A stretch of 50,850 bases of DNA. Source: JANJTY01 sp038257155 (GTDB lineage: Bacteria > Pseudomonadota > Gammaproteobacteria > Xanthomonadales > Xanthomonadaceae). This document shows, piece after piece, positions 24,966-33,547 of this stretch. The DNA lies in assembly GCA_038257155.1 (NCBI GenBank), contig JBBSJP010000034.1, positions 1 to 50,850 on the forward strand. Reading direction: 5' to 3'. Position 1 is the first letter of the stretch. Every line of letters begins with the position of its first letter. Under the pieces are notes generated by a model. It was not told the DNA's origin, made no database searches, and saw nothing but the letters and a program-made list of their open reading frames with translations. Both the position numbers and the translations under genes were made by a program.

Positions 24966-25242
24966 GCGGCTGAGAACAACATGACGGGGTGGTCGCTGGG
25001 GCGGGACATCGAATCAGCGTAGCGCAGGGGAGGTTGGTGGGCAACCAGTGAGCAGAGCAGTGGCACGAGCCGGTTCACGCAAATGAAGCGGCGAAACGCA
25101 GAGCAGATGAGCGGGCCGCTAAGCGGGCCGCGTCCTCACACGTCTCCCCGGCGTTCATGGAGTTGAGGAGTTCCCGCCAATCGTTCAAGTGCGAAGAGGG
25201 ACAATGGAGGGCCAGAAACGAAGCAACGCAGGAGAAGCCAAG
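24966..25242. other. Divergent promoter region, cus versus EF-hand gene
   Basis: These 277 bases lie between two divergent genes and must contain both promoters. I see no MerR-type dyad here, so the cus leader is not obviously controlled by a MerR regulator. Confidence 0.35.
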
Positions 25243-25737
25243 ATGAGACAGACAATCGCAACGAGCAGTCCGCTGGTGGCCAGTGTCCTGATGACTGGAT
25301 TGGCTTTAGCAGGCGCCGCCTCAGCGGTCGCGCCGCAGAGCAATCCAAGTGGGACGCAACAGGCCGAAGCGCCGCAACAGGCTCAGCCCAGACCTATGGA
25401 GGGCAACATGGGAATGATGCAGGGTGACGGCAACATGGGAATGCAGGAAGGCGGCAACATGGGAATGATGCAGAGAGGCGGCATGTTTGCATCCATGGAT
25501 CTCGACAAGGACGGCTCTGTGACGCGAGATGAAGCTGCTGAATTTCATGCTGCACAGTTCAAGAAATGGGACACAGACGGCGATAGCGTTATCAACCGCC
25601 AGGAATCGATGGCCGGCATGAAGGCAATGCACGCGAACGGTTGCTGCCCCATGTCAATGAGCGGCGGCATGATGGACATGATGGGCAAGGAAGGGATGTG
25701 CAGCATGGAAGGCATGCCCACGACTCCGAAGCGCTGA
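25243..25737 (+). CDS. Secreted EF-hand protein with Met-rich region
   Basis: A 164-residue protein: signal peptide (to about residue 25), a Gly/Met repeat region of GNMGM units (NMGMMQ, NMGMQE, NMGMMQ; residues about 47-80), then two EF-hand calcium loops, DLDKDGSVTRDE and DTDGDSVINRQE. The C-terminus is again rich in Met and Cys (MHANGCCPMSMS, MMDMMG, MCSMEG). Both loops have the expected acidic positions. The Met/Cys clusters suggest copper or silver binding in the periplasm. The ATG at 25243 follows AGGAGAAG. It is divergent from the cus operon. Confidence 0.75.
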   Translation: MRQTIATSSPLVASVLMTGLALAGAASAVAPQSNPSGTQQAEAPQQAQPRPMEGNMGMMQGDGNMGMQEGGNMGMMQRGGMFASMDLDKDGSVTRDEAAEFHAAQFKKWDTDGDSVINRQESMAGMKAMHANGCCPMSMSGGMMDMMGKEGMCSMEGMPTTPKR

Positions 25738-26295
25738 CATGAAATAGGGCATGCAGAATGCATTTGTGGGGGGCGTGCGGCACTCGACTGGATGAAAGCG
25801 GTTCAGGGCGACAAGGTCAGCTGCGAGGGCGGGTCGCCGTGTCCAAGATGCGGAGTTCCGACTGTGGCATACCCCCTGCACGATGACAGCTGGAAGGTGG
25901 CGTGCGCGGAGTTCGCCTCCACGACCTGGCCTTTCCTTGTGAGTGCTGCACAAGCGACGAAAGGGTCCTGCACGCTGCCATGCTGCGCTACCTCAGCTCC
26001 GTCCCCCCAGCCACAGTCTGGTGGTTCTGCTACGGGCCATTCGCACTTCCGTCTCGCCGGCACCGTGGCCGCGTCCATGGGCAGGTAGACTGCCTTGGCA
26101 CTCACCGCGCCCTTGCGGGGCTTTTCCTTGGTGCTCAGGTAGCGACAAGAGACCAACCCCCGATCGTCGAGCGCGCGCGAGCGGGTGACTTCGCTGCGTC
26201 CCTAGCGAGCGGTCGTTGCCGACCGACTCCGCGGGCCTTGCACCACCTGAGGCAGGTGCGAGCTCAGACACCCCATGAGGTCAATTGACCTGCCC
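25738..26295. other. Convergent intergenic, nothing secure
   Basis: The 558 bases hold two overlapping ORFs of about 100 codons on opposite strands, rich in Cys, Pro and Ser without recognisable domain. A weak hairpin GCCC/GGGC followed by TTTT is at about 26109-26125 (plus strand), a possible terminator. Confidence 0.35.
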
Positions 26296-28131
26296 TCATC
26301 CCTTGCGCTTTGAGGTGCCGGCCCGCTCTTCGGCTGGCCGCTGCGAAGCGCCGAGATTCCTGGCGGTGTCAGCCAACGCAAGGTGGCTGAATGCCTGTGG
26401 AAAGTTGCCAAGCTGCCGCCCGAGCCGCGGCTCGTACTCTTCAGCGAGCAGCCCAACATCATTGCGAAGCTGGAGCAAGCGCTCGAACATGGCAGCGGCC
26501 TCGGCGTGACGCTCCTGCAGAACCAGGTTGTCCACGAACCAGAAGCTGCACGCCAGAAAAGACCCTTCGCCCGGCGGCAGTCCGTCATTGGCCGTAGTGG
26601 TGTCGTACCGCAGGACCAGCCCGTCTCGGACCAGCCGCTGCTCGACGGCGCGCACCGTCCCCTGGATCCGCGGATCCGACGGCGGCAGGAATCCCACGAG
26701 TGGAATAAGGAGCAGGCTGGCATCCACTTGGGAGGCGCCGTAGTACTGCACGAAGCTGCCAATTTCAGCATCGAAGCCCCTTCGGCATACGTCCTCGTGG
26801 ACCAGGTCACGCAGCTCGCGCCACCGCGCCAACGGCCCTTCAAGGCTGAACATCTCGGCGCTGCGCACGGCCCGGTCCAGCGCCACCCACGCCATGACCT
26901 TCGAATGAGTGAAGTGTCGCCGCCCGCCTCGCACCTCCCAGATCCCTTCATCCGGCTGGTCCCAGATGGTCGTGACGTGCTCGACGAGCGCCCGTTCAAC
27001 CGCCCAGGCCGCGTCACTGGCCGGCAAGCCGGCCACGCGCGCCTGATGCAAGGCGTCAACCACTTCCCCATAAACGTCCAGCTGGAACTGGTTGTAGGCA
27101 GCATTGCCGACCCGCACCGGGCATGAGCTCTCATACCCAGGAAGCCAAGGAACCTCCCACTCGGCCAATCGGCGCTCCCCGCCGATCCCGTACATGATCT
27201 GCGTCTGCTGTGGACTGCCGGCGACGGCACGAAGCAGCCAGTTGCGCCATGCCTCCGCCTCCTTGCGGTAGCCCGCATCTAGCAATGACAGGAGCGTGAA
27301 AGTGGCATCGCGCAGCCAGCAATAACGGTAATCCCAGTTCCGAGGACCGCCCAATTGCTCAGGCAAGGATGTGGTCGGCGCAGCGACGATTGCGCCCGTT
27401 GGCGCATAGGTGAGCGCTTTGAGCGTGATGTGCGACCTGATCACGGCCTCATGCCATGGGCCAACGTGCTGGCAGCGCGCGGCCCACTCTTCCCAGAAAG
27501 CCAAGGTAGCCGCCAAGGCCTCACCCGGGTCGACGGATGGCGGCGGGGCCTCATGCGAGGACGAGTAGGAGAGCGAAAATGAGAATGTCTCCCCCGCCGC
27601 GACCTCGAAGTCTCCGACCGTCGCCAGGTTCTCGCGGTGCACTGCCACCGGTGAACGCAACACCACCATGTCCGCTCCGGCGATCGCGCGTATCCCGGCC
27701 CCTTCCGCCAGCCCCGTCACCCACGGCACGGTCGCCCCGTAGTCGAAGCGCAGCAGCAACTCCGTGCGCATCCTGACCCGACCACGGCGCCCGATCACTG
27801 TTCGGATGAGGTCCGACGAGTCGCCCCGGAGCGGCATGAAATCAACTACGGTGACTGCGCCTTCCGCCGTCTCCCACTCCGTTTCCAGAACCAGCGTGTC
27901 GCCGCGATAGCTTCGGCTGGCCGGGCCCGTCCCGCCGATCGGGCGCAAGAGCCAGCGGCCATGGCCCGGTTCACCCAGCAGCGCCGCAAAGCACGCCGCC
28001 GAGTCGAAACGAGGCCAACACAGCCAGTCGATCGACCCGTTGCGACACACCAGCGCCGCAGTCTCGCAGTCACCAATAAGGGCGTAGTCCTCGATGCGAG
28101 CGCTGCGCTGTTCTCCGTTCACGGCCGTCAT
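26296..28131 (-). CDS. Glycoside hydrolase family 15 protein (glucoamylase/trehalase-like)
   Basis: A 611-residue GH15 protein. The N-terminal domain (about residues 1-230) carries IEDYALIGDCETAALV and SIDWLCWPRFDSAACFA, typical of trehalase-like GH15 proteins. The catalytic (alpha/alpha)6 barrel has NWDYRYCWLRDATFTLLSL with the acid-catalyst region nearby, and the C-terminal ends LGNFPQAFSHLAL, where the base region is found. It would hydrolyse alpha-glucosidic bonds in trehalose or maltooligosaccharides. It lacks a signal peptide, so it should be cytoplasmic. Its ATG overlaps the stop of the upstream SDR by 4 nt, so it is the third gene of the operon. Confidence 0.9.
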   Translation of the reverse strand: MTAVNGEQRSARIEDYALIGDCETAALVCRNGSIDWLCWPRFDSAACFAALLGEPGHGRWLLRPIGGTGPASRSYRGDTLVLETEWETAEGAVTVVDFMPLRGDSSDLIRTVIGRRGRVRMRTELLLRFDYGATVPWVTGLAEGAGIRAIAGADMVVLRSPVAVHRENLATVGDFEVAAGETFSFSLSYSSSHEAPPPSVDPGEALAATLAFWEEWAARCQHVGPWHEAVIRSHITLKALTYAPTGAIVAAPTTSLPEQLGGPRNWDYRYCWLRDATFTLLSLLDAGYRKEAEAWRNWLLRAVAGSPQQTQIMYGIGGERRLAEWEVPWLPGYESSCPVRVGNAAYNQFQLDVYGEVVDALHQARVAGLPASDAAWAVERALVEHVTTIWDQPDEGIWEVRGGRRHFTHSKVMAWVALDRAVRSAEMFSLEGPLARWRELRDLVHEDVCRRGFDAEIGSFVQYYGASQVDASLLLIPLVGFLPPSDPRIQGTVRAVEQRLVRDGLVLRYDTTTANDGLPPGEGSFLACSFWFVDNLVLQERHAEAAAMFERLLQLRNDVGLLAEEYEPRLGRQLGNFPQAFSHLALADTARNLGASQRPAEERAGTSKRKG

Positions 28132-28946
28132 CCGTTTTCCCGGAAGCCCGGATACAGCGTCATGCCGCCGTCCACGAATAGGGTCGTTCCGACCACATAG
28201 TCGGACTCATCCGAGGCCAGCCAAAGCGCAGCCCTGGCGACATCGTCCGGCGTGCCTACGCGTCCGTAGGGGATCAGTCCGAGGAGTTTCCGCTCCGCCT
28301 CGGCTGTCTCCCACGCCGCGTTGTTGATGGGCGTTCTGATCGCGCCTGGCGCGATTCCGTTGACCCGGATGCCGTGGCAGGCCACCTCCTGAGCCAGGCT
28401 TTTCATCATCAGCATCACGCCACCCTTGGAGGCTGCGTAATTCACGTGGCCCGCCCAAGGGATGACCTCGTGCACGGACGACATGCAGATGATTTTCCCC
28501 CGAGCCCGCGACGGCCCTTCGCCCGCTTGCTGCGCCAGGAAACGACGGACCGCCGCCCTCACACACAGGAACTGTCCGGTCAGGTTCACATCCAGCACCC
28601 GCTTCCATTGCTCGAGCGCCATATTCGCGACCGGGCTATCCATCTGGATGCCCGAGTTAGCCACGAGGATGTCGAGCCGACCGAAGTGCTCGATCACGGT
28701 GGCGAACATGGCTTCCACCGCCTCCTCGGATGAGACATCCGCTTGGACGGTGACAGCCTGTCCTCCGACGCTCCGGATGCGGCCGGCGGTCTCCTCCGCC
28801 TGGGCCGGGTGGGACCGGTAGTTGACCCCGACCATCGCACCCGCTGCCCCCAGCGCCACAGCGATGGCCGCCCCAATGCCCGAACTGGCTCCTGTCACAA
28901 GAGCAGTCTGGCCCAGCAGCGGTGCGGCGGCCTGGGAAGCCATCAT
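28128..28946 (-). CDS. SDR, glucose 1-dehydrogenase-like
   Basis: A 272-residue classical short-chain dehydrogenase. It has TGASSGIGAAIAVAL at the nucleotide-binding turn, VANSG in place of the usual NNAG, Ser at MSSVHEV, catalytic YAASKGG, and a C-terminal DGGMTLYPGF as in Bacillus-type glucose 1-dehydrogenases. Substrate is a sugar or polyol. It lies 9 nt downstream of the SDR/SPW fusion and overlaps the GH15 gene, so glucose released by GH15 could be its substrate. Confidence 0.88.
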   Translation of the reverse strand: MMASQAAAPLLGQTALVTGASSGIGAAIAVALGAAGAMVGVNYRSHPAQAEETAGRIRSVGGQAVTVQADVSSEEAVEAMFATVIEHFGRLDILVANSGIQMDSPVANMALEQWKRVLDVNLTGQFLCVRAAVRRFLAQQAGEGPSRARGKIICMSSVHEVIPWAGHVNYAASKGGVMLMMKSLAQEVACHGIRVNGIAPGAIRTPINNAAWETAEAERKLLGLIPYGRVGTPDDVARAALWLASDESDYVVGTTLFVDGGMTLYPGFRENG

Positions 28947-28955
28947 TCCTCCTTG

Positions 28956-31628
28956 TTAGACCACGAACCGATCCCAACTGGCGTAATGCTCGTCCGTCCG
29001 GCGTCCGCGAGGCAGACTGAGGGCCGCAAGCGCAAGGCCGAGCACCGCGCTTGTCACCGCGGCTGTGGTGGAGTCGCCTTCAAGCAACCATGGCGCGATG
29101 ACCAGCCACAGGCCGAACGCGACGTTCACGAATCGCAGCGCACGCGCCACTTCGGCGGTCGCGATGATTGCGACAGTGACGACCAGGGCGCCGACAACGT
29201 GGTCGCTGTTCGCCATCGCTCCGGTCGTGTCAAACATCACGCGCGTGAACATCAAAATGACGCCGATCAGGATCGACAGCGCCAGTGTCCAGGGAAGCGT
29301 AATGCCGCGGCAGGTGTCCTTCCAGAATGCTGACGGGCTGCTGAGGTTGTCGGACTCGTCCTCCTTGCCGCCTTCCACCGCGCCGCCGCGGAAGAAGACC
29401 CGCACGAGCGAGTGCCCCTGCCGGCGGGCCCAAAACAGGTATTGCGCCATCGCGATGACCTCGTCCAGAGCGAACGGGATCATGATGACCATCGCCAACC
29501 CCGCGATCAGCGCGGGTGTGCTCCAGGTACCGATGATCACGGGCTGGATCGCGATGAAGTAGATGCTCACCACGCCCAGCGGAACCACCAGGATGCCGAA
29601 GAACGTCACCATCCAGGGCATCGTCCGCCAGCGGGCCCTGGACCCCATCACCGCCATGAGGATTTCCAGCGTGTAGCTCACCGCCCCCAGGCCGGCGTCG
29701 GCGATGGGCCACGCCTTGGACACGTCCGAGGTGATGATTTCCTCCGTGCCATTCCTGGGGTCAGCAGGGTTGCCGATGAAGAACGGCTCCCAGGCGTAGT
29801 CGACATGACCGAGCTGGTAGGCGGTGAGCATGCGCGAGATCAGCAGTCCGACCAGCCCCATCGCAGCGATCGGCAGGCGCTGCGCCCCGGTGGACGGGCA
29901 GTACGTCCAGCCCGGCGGGACCACCTTCTGGTCCATCATGCCTTCCATGCTCATGCCAGGCATCATCGGCACGAGCACCGAGAACGCGATGACCAACGTG
30001 CCCACCAGCAGATCGTTCTGGTACTGCGCCGCGCTCGGGCTCCACAGCAGCAGGGGGGCGAACAGCAGCCAGATGCCCAGGAAAGCGACCGCCCATTGCC
30101 CGATCCAGGCCGTGCGCTTGGACAGCGACAGAGTGGCGAACAAAGCAACAAGAAGGCCGGTCACTACATCGCTGACAGCCAGCGCCGCCATGCGCCATTC
30201 GACCGAGGGCAGGCCTCGCTCCACCGTCACCTGGGCGACGGTCTGGGCCGCCGAATTGGCGGCGCCGGCGTCGAAGACCCACGGACTGGCGGCCAGCCAA
30301 AGCCCCAGCCCTACATTGGCGAAATGCGCCCACCGGGTGTTTCTCGCGTCGCGCTCCATCATCGCCATGTGGCCCTGCCCACCGTCGGGCTGCGCTGCAC
30401 CGCAGCTCTTTTCCGACATGGGCTTACCCTTGGCATGATCGCCCCCGCCGTGTATTTCGACCGGTTCCTTGCCCTTGGCGGGGTCGGCTCCGCATGGCCC
30501 TTCAGGCACGGGCTCGGCACTGGATCCGCCTTCGCCTAAAGAGTCGCTCGACGCGCGCTTGGCGTCCCACGCAACGAGCGCCGGGTTGAGCTTGTTGGCG
30601 CGATACCAGCTCGGCGGATCGCGCTTGAGGGCGGCGACCATCTTCGGCAAGGTTTCGCGCAGGGAGTGCCTCGGCTCCCACCCAAGAAGCTCGCGTGCCC
30701 TGGACGTGTCCAGAAGATAGTGGTCATTGGACTGCTCGACCATCCAAGGCTTGATGAATTTCTTGTTGCCGATCACCTCGTTCTGCAGCCACGCACCCGC
30801 TTTCGCGAGCGGCTGCGGAACGCGCAGGGTTGCCCATTCGCGCCCGTGAAGGGCTTCACCGACGATGTCCTGTATCTCGTCATATCCGACGGCATCCTCT
30901 TCGCCAACGAGAATCGTCACATCGGCCGGTAACCGGTCGCGCCGACCGACCACGCGTTCGACTGCGTCAGCCAGATCCTCGACATGGATCGAGGACTGTG
31001 CGGCGCACAGCATGCCCGGATAGACATGCGATAGCAGGCGATGCTCGTAGATACGAGCAATCTGTTCGGTCAGGATCGGCGCGTGGCCCAGGTCGTTGTA
31101 AACGCCGGCAATACGCAGGATAGCCAGCGGTATGTCCCCGTGGCGATCGCGCAGCACCTGCTCGGCCTGGATCTTCGACTCGGGATAGGCCCACGTGCCG
31201 TACAAGGGCGAAGACTCGTCGATCCTCTCGTCCATCGTCGGGGTGGGCGCGTGCACCAACATGCTGCTGGCGTAAATGAAGCGCGCCACCTCGAACGACT
31301 GCAGTGCGTCGATCAATCGGCGCGTGCCTTGCACCGTGATCTTCTCGTACAGCGGATTGGGCTCGCCGGAGATGTCGTAATACGCGGCCAAGTGCACGAC
31401 CGCGGCGATACGGCTACCAAAGCGGCTGCGCACCTCCTCGAGGGCGCTCTGAACAGCCTCATCCGTAGCCAGGTCGAAGTCCACCGGATGGGCGGGCGCT
31501 GACGGATCGGGCGGGCCGGGCCGGTCCAGCCCCGCGAGCGTATAGCGCTCGGCCAGCCGCTTCACGAGGGCACTGCCGATAAAGCCGGATGCGCCGGTTA
31601 ACAGAACGACTGGTTTCTCAACTTGCAT
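28956..31628 (-). CDS. Extended-SDR / VKOR-like / SPW-repeat fusion protein
   Basis: An 890-residue three-part fusion. Residues about 1-340 are an NAD-dependent epimerase/dehydratase-type extended SDR: LLTGASGFIGSALVKRL at the start and YPESK for the catalytic Tyr/Lys. A His/Gly/Pro-rich linker (about 340-420) follows. The C-terminal half is membrane-bound. Two SPW repeats, LGLWLAASPWVF and FGLWLVIAPWLL, flank a central segment that resembles the vitamin K epoxide reductase fold (SDVSKAWPIADAGLGA, MPWMVTFFGILVVPLG, IIGTWSTPALIAG). Where that family has a CxxC, this protein has S-T-P-A, so thiol chemistry is unlikely. It starts the operon SDR-fusion, SDR, GH15. The frame opens upstream to 31703; ATG 31628 begins the SDR fold. 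Confidence 0.85.
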   Translation of the reverse strand: MQVEKPVVLLTGASGFIGSALVKRLAERYTLAGLDRPGPPDPSAPAHPVDFDLATDEAVQSALEEVRSRFGSRIAAVVHLAAYYDISGEPNPLYEKITVQGTRRLIDALQSFEVARFIYASSMLVHAPTPTMDERIDESSPLYGTWAYPESKIQAEQVLRDRHGDIPLAILRIAGVYNDLGHAPILTEQIARIYEHRLLSHVYPGMLCAAQSSIHVEDLADAVERVVGRRDRLPADVTILVGEEDAVGYDEIQDIVGEALHGREWATLRVPQPLAKAGAWLQNEVIGNKKFIKPWMVEQSNDHYLLDTSRARELLGWEPRHSLRETLPKMVAALKRDPPSWYRANKLNPALVAWDAKRASSDSLGEGGSSAEPVPEGPCGADPAKGKEPVEIHGGGDHAKGKPMSEKSCGAAQPDGGQGHMAMMERDARNTRWAHFANVGLGLWLAASPWVFDAGAANSAAQTVAQVTVERGLPSVEWRMAALAVSDVVTGLLVALFATLSLSKRTAWIGQWAVAFLGIWLLFAPLLLWSPSAAQYQNDLLVGTLVIAFSVLVPMMPGMSMEGMMDQKVVPPGWTYCPSTGAQRLPIAAMGLVGLLISRMLTAYQLGHVDYAWEPFFIGNPADPRNGTEEIITSDVSKAWPIADAGLGAVSYTLEILMAVMGSRARWRTMPWMVTFFGILVVPLGVVSIYFIAIQPVIIGTWSTPALIAGLAMVIMIPFALDEVIAMAQYLFWARRQGHSLVRVFFRGGAVEGGKEDESDNLSSPSAFWKDTCRGITLPWTLALSILIGVILMFTRVMFDTTGAMANSDHVVGALVVTVAIIATAEVARALRFVNVAFGLWLVIAPWLLEGDSTTAAVTSAVLGLALAALSLPRGRRTDEHYASWDRFVV

Positions 31629-31986
31629 GGAAGGGCTCCTGGATCGGGCTGGCGTGGCGATACTCTCGCTTGCTGCTCGCCGCGCGAACGTAGCATCGGC
31701 CACGTCTCAACCTGATGAATTAGAACCAATAGTACGAGTGCAGCATCGCCGGCCAGGCATGGATTGTGCACACGACTCCTGGTACAGAGGGCGGCGGAGT
31801 ACAGAGGGCGGCGGAACGGATCCTAGTATGAAGAGCATCCCCGGTCATTTCGATAATCTCGAACTGCACTGGACTATGTGTCTTTGGCTGCACTGGAAAG
31901 CACCTCGGAACACGCCCGTAACGAAGGTGTTCTAGGAGCCGTCTGAGTTTCAGCGGTACAAGCCTGGACGGGACATCCACTCCGAT
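31629..31986. other. Intergenic with 17-bp duplication
   Basis: The 358 bases between the fusion gene and the MerR gene have no supported ORF. A 17-bp tandem duplication with one difference (TACAGAGGGCGGCGGAG at 31783-31799, repeated at 31800-31816) is present. Confidence 0.5.
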
Positions 31987-32427
31987 CTAAGCGCTTGGCG
32001 GAGGCCGCTGTCCCTGCGGCTTCACCGGCACGACCTGGTGACCGTCCCGCAGCACTCCCAGAATGCTGCACCGGGCGCGGTCCTGCCCGGCGCACCCTTC
32101 GATCGTCTGCTCCAGTTCAAGTGCCATGCGCTGCAGATCGCGTATTCGCTGGCGGATATCGTGCAGATGAGTCCTTGCCAGACGATCGACATCCTTGCAC
32201 GGCATCCCGTGCTGGGCATCCAGGCGCAGCAGGCTGGCGATCTCTTCAAGGCTGAATCCCAGAGCGCGGCCGCGAGTGATGAAGCGCAAGCGCTCGACAT
32301 TGCTCTCGACGTACTGGCGATAGCCGCTTTCGGTTCGCACAGGCGGCGCCAGCAGGCCGATCCGTTCGTAGTAGCGGATTGTTTCGATGCGGCATCCGCT
32401 GGCCGAAGAGACGTGTCCGATCTTCAT
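31987..32427 (-). CDS. MerR-family Zn/Cd/Pb-type regulator
   Basis: A 146-residue MerR-family activator. The DNA-binding part is IETIRYYERIGLLAPP and ESGYRQYVESNVERL. The metal-binding part has GMPCKD at the dimer helix and a C-terminal loop EGCAGQDRARCSIL, which fits the CadR/PbrR/ZntR group rather than Hg-type MerR. It is divergent from the first CDF gene, with a perfect 15-bp dyad in the shared promoter. It probably activates the CDF-leader-czcCBA-CDF-CDF-ynfA operon in response to Zn, Cd or Pb. A Pro/Gln-rich tail of about 20 residues follows. Confidence 0.88.
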   Translation of the reverse strand: MKIGHVSSASGCRIETIRYYERIGLLAPPVRTESGYRQYVESNVERLRFITRGRALGFSLEEIASLLRLDAQHGMPCKDVDRLARTHLHDIRQRIRDLQRMALELEQTIEGCAGQDRARCSILGVLRDGHQVVPVKPQGQRPPPSA

Positions 32428-32430
32428 CGC

Positions 32431-32461
32431 TTGACCCTGTAGCGGCTACAGACTTTAGCAT
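32431..32461 (+). promoter_or_regulatory. MerR-type promoter of the czc operon
   Basis: TTGACC (32431-32436) and TAGCAT (32456-32461) are 19 bp apart. A perfect palindrome CTGTAGCGGCTACAG (32437-32451, 7-1-7) fills the spacer. Transcription should start near 32467, leaving only about 24 nt before the TTG at 32491. Confidence 0.9.
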
Positions 32462-32490
32462 CAACGTCCGAACTTTCCGCGAGACGGCAT

Positions 32491-33111
32491 TTGAGCGACT
32501 GCGGCTGCCACCACGAAGCCAGGAATGCAACCGAGCGAAAGATTCTCTGGATCGCGCTGGGACTGAACGCCGCGATGGCCGTCATCGGTGGAGTTGCCGG
32601 CTGGGTCGCGCAGTCCACTGGTCTGCTTGCGGACGCGCTGGACATGCTGGCGGACGCAACGGCCTACGCAATCGGCCTTCTAGCGATTGGCCGGTCGGCG
32701 CGGTTCAAGGTAAACGCGGCAGGTCTTAGTGGTCTTGCGTTGCTGACCTTGGGGCTGGGTGTGCTTGCTGAGGTCGGTCGCCGCGCCCTTTATGGCGCCG
32801 AGCCGCAGAGCGGCTGGATGATTGGCACAGCCTTGCTGTCGCTGGTGGTCAACCTCGCGGTGCTACGCCTGCTATCGCCGCTCAAGTCCGGAGAGGTGCA
32901 TTTGCGGGCGACCTGGCTTTTCACGCGGGCCGACGTGGTCGCCAATATGGGCGTCATCGCGGCCGGAATCCTTGTGATGGTGCTCGAATCACCCTATCCT
33001 GATTATGTGATCGGTAGCCTGATCGGGTTTTACGTGATCAAGGAAGCCGTCGAGATACTCTCCGAGGCGCTAAAGGTGCGGTCGTCATCTCCGCACCAGA
33101 TATCCAGTTGA
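32491..33111 (+). CDS. Short CDF-family cation transporter 1
   Basis: A 206-residue cation diffusion facilitator with six hydrophobic helices but no C-terminal cytoplasmic domain. It begins at a TTG, giving MSDCGCHHEARN, a Cys/His-rich cytoplasmic start. TM2 carries ADALDMLAD and TM5 TRADVVANM, the positions that bind Zn(II) or Cd(II) in CDF proteins. It begins about 24 nt downstream of the predicted transcription start, so no earlier start is available. It is followed by the leader ORF with TGATG coupling. Two further CDF genes are at the other end of the czc operon. Confidence 0.85.
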   Translation: MSDCGCHHEARNATERKILWIALGLNAAMAVIGGVAGWVAQSTGLLADALDMLADATAYAIGLLAIGRSARFKVNAAGLSGLALLTLGLGVLAEVGRRALYGAEPQSGWMIGTALLSLVVNLAVLRLLSPLKSGEVHLRATWLFTRADVVANMGVIAAGILVMVLESPYPDYVIGSLIGFYVIKEAVEILSEALKVRSSSPHQISS

Positions 33112-33491
33112 TGCGAGTTAAACGCCACCATCGTGTAAGTATCCTGCGCTGGCTGATGCTGGTGCCCTTGCTGTTGGGGATCGTGGTCCTGCCAGTGCTG
33201 GGCTCGGTGGGAGAGATTCATGAGCTGTCGCACGGGCTTGCAGACCACGGTTCGCATGCGGTCGATGGAGATGAGCTTTCGGAAGCGCCTGCAGCGGAAG
33301 AGGGCACTGCGGCCAAGGTGCTTCATCTGGTTCACCATCTGGCGCATTGCTGCGGTCAAAGTGCGGTTGCGGTGCCGATGCTTCGATTGGTGCTGCTGTC
33401 CCCGCAGGCAGACTTGCCCCAGTCAGCACTTTACGAACGGCCGGTGACCGCGCCCCTGGCCGTCCCGTTTCGCCCCCCGATCATCGGATAG
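33111..33491 (+). CDS. Small His-rich leader ORF of the czc operon
   Basis: A 126-residue protein with a basic start, a hydrophobic segment (WLMLVPLLLGIVVLPVLG), and a His-rich middle with IHELSHGLADHGSHA and LHLVHHLAHCCGQ. It ends RPPIIG. Position before a TolC-type gene, size, signal segment and Pro-Pro-Ile end parallel CopL, but His replaces most Cys, as expected for Zn/Co/Cd. The codons CCG ATC A near the stop are complementary to the ribosome binding region of czcC. The ATG at 33111 shares one base with the CDF stop. I infer a metal-responsive leader, possibly also a periplasmic metal binder. Confidence 0.65.
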   Translation: MRVKRHHRVSILRWLMLVPLLLGIVVLPVLGSVGEIHELSHGLADHGSHAVDGDELSEAPAAEEGTAAKVLHLVHHLAHCCGQSAVAVPMLRLVLLSPQADLPQSALYERPVTAPLAVPFRPPIIG

Positions 33492-33541
33492 CCGTCAGCC
33501 AGCTCCCGCTGCTTTCCGGTTTTTCCCGCTTCTGATCGGAG
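33477..33541 (+). promoter_or_regulatory. Predicted leader-end/czcC Shine-Dalgarno pairing
   Basis: CCGATCA (33477-33483), inside the Pro-Ile-Ile codons at the end of the leader ORF, is complementary to TGATCGG (33533-33539), which covers the first two bases of the czcC Shine-Dalgarno GGAG (33538-33541), 6 nt before ATG 33548. Function is inferred. Confidence 0.5.
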
Positions 33542-33547
33542 TCACCC

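Noticed and set aside
25792..26088. 98-codon Cys-containing ORF, PAAR-like GDKVSC
   Set aside because: Only a six-residue resemblance; no further PAAR pattern, no Shine-Dalgarno.
29412..30539. 375-codon plus-strand ORF inside the SDR/SPW gene
   Set aside because: Antisense shadow with His/Arg/Gln bias; the minus frame has clear SDR and SPW motifs.
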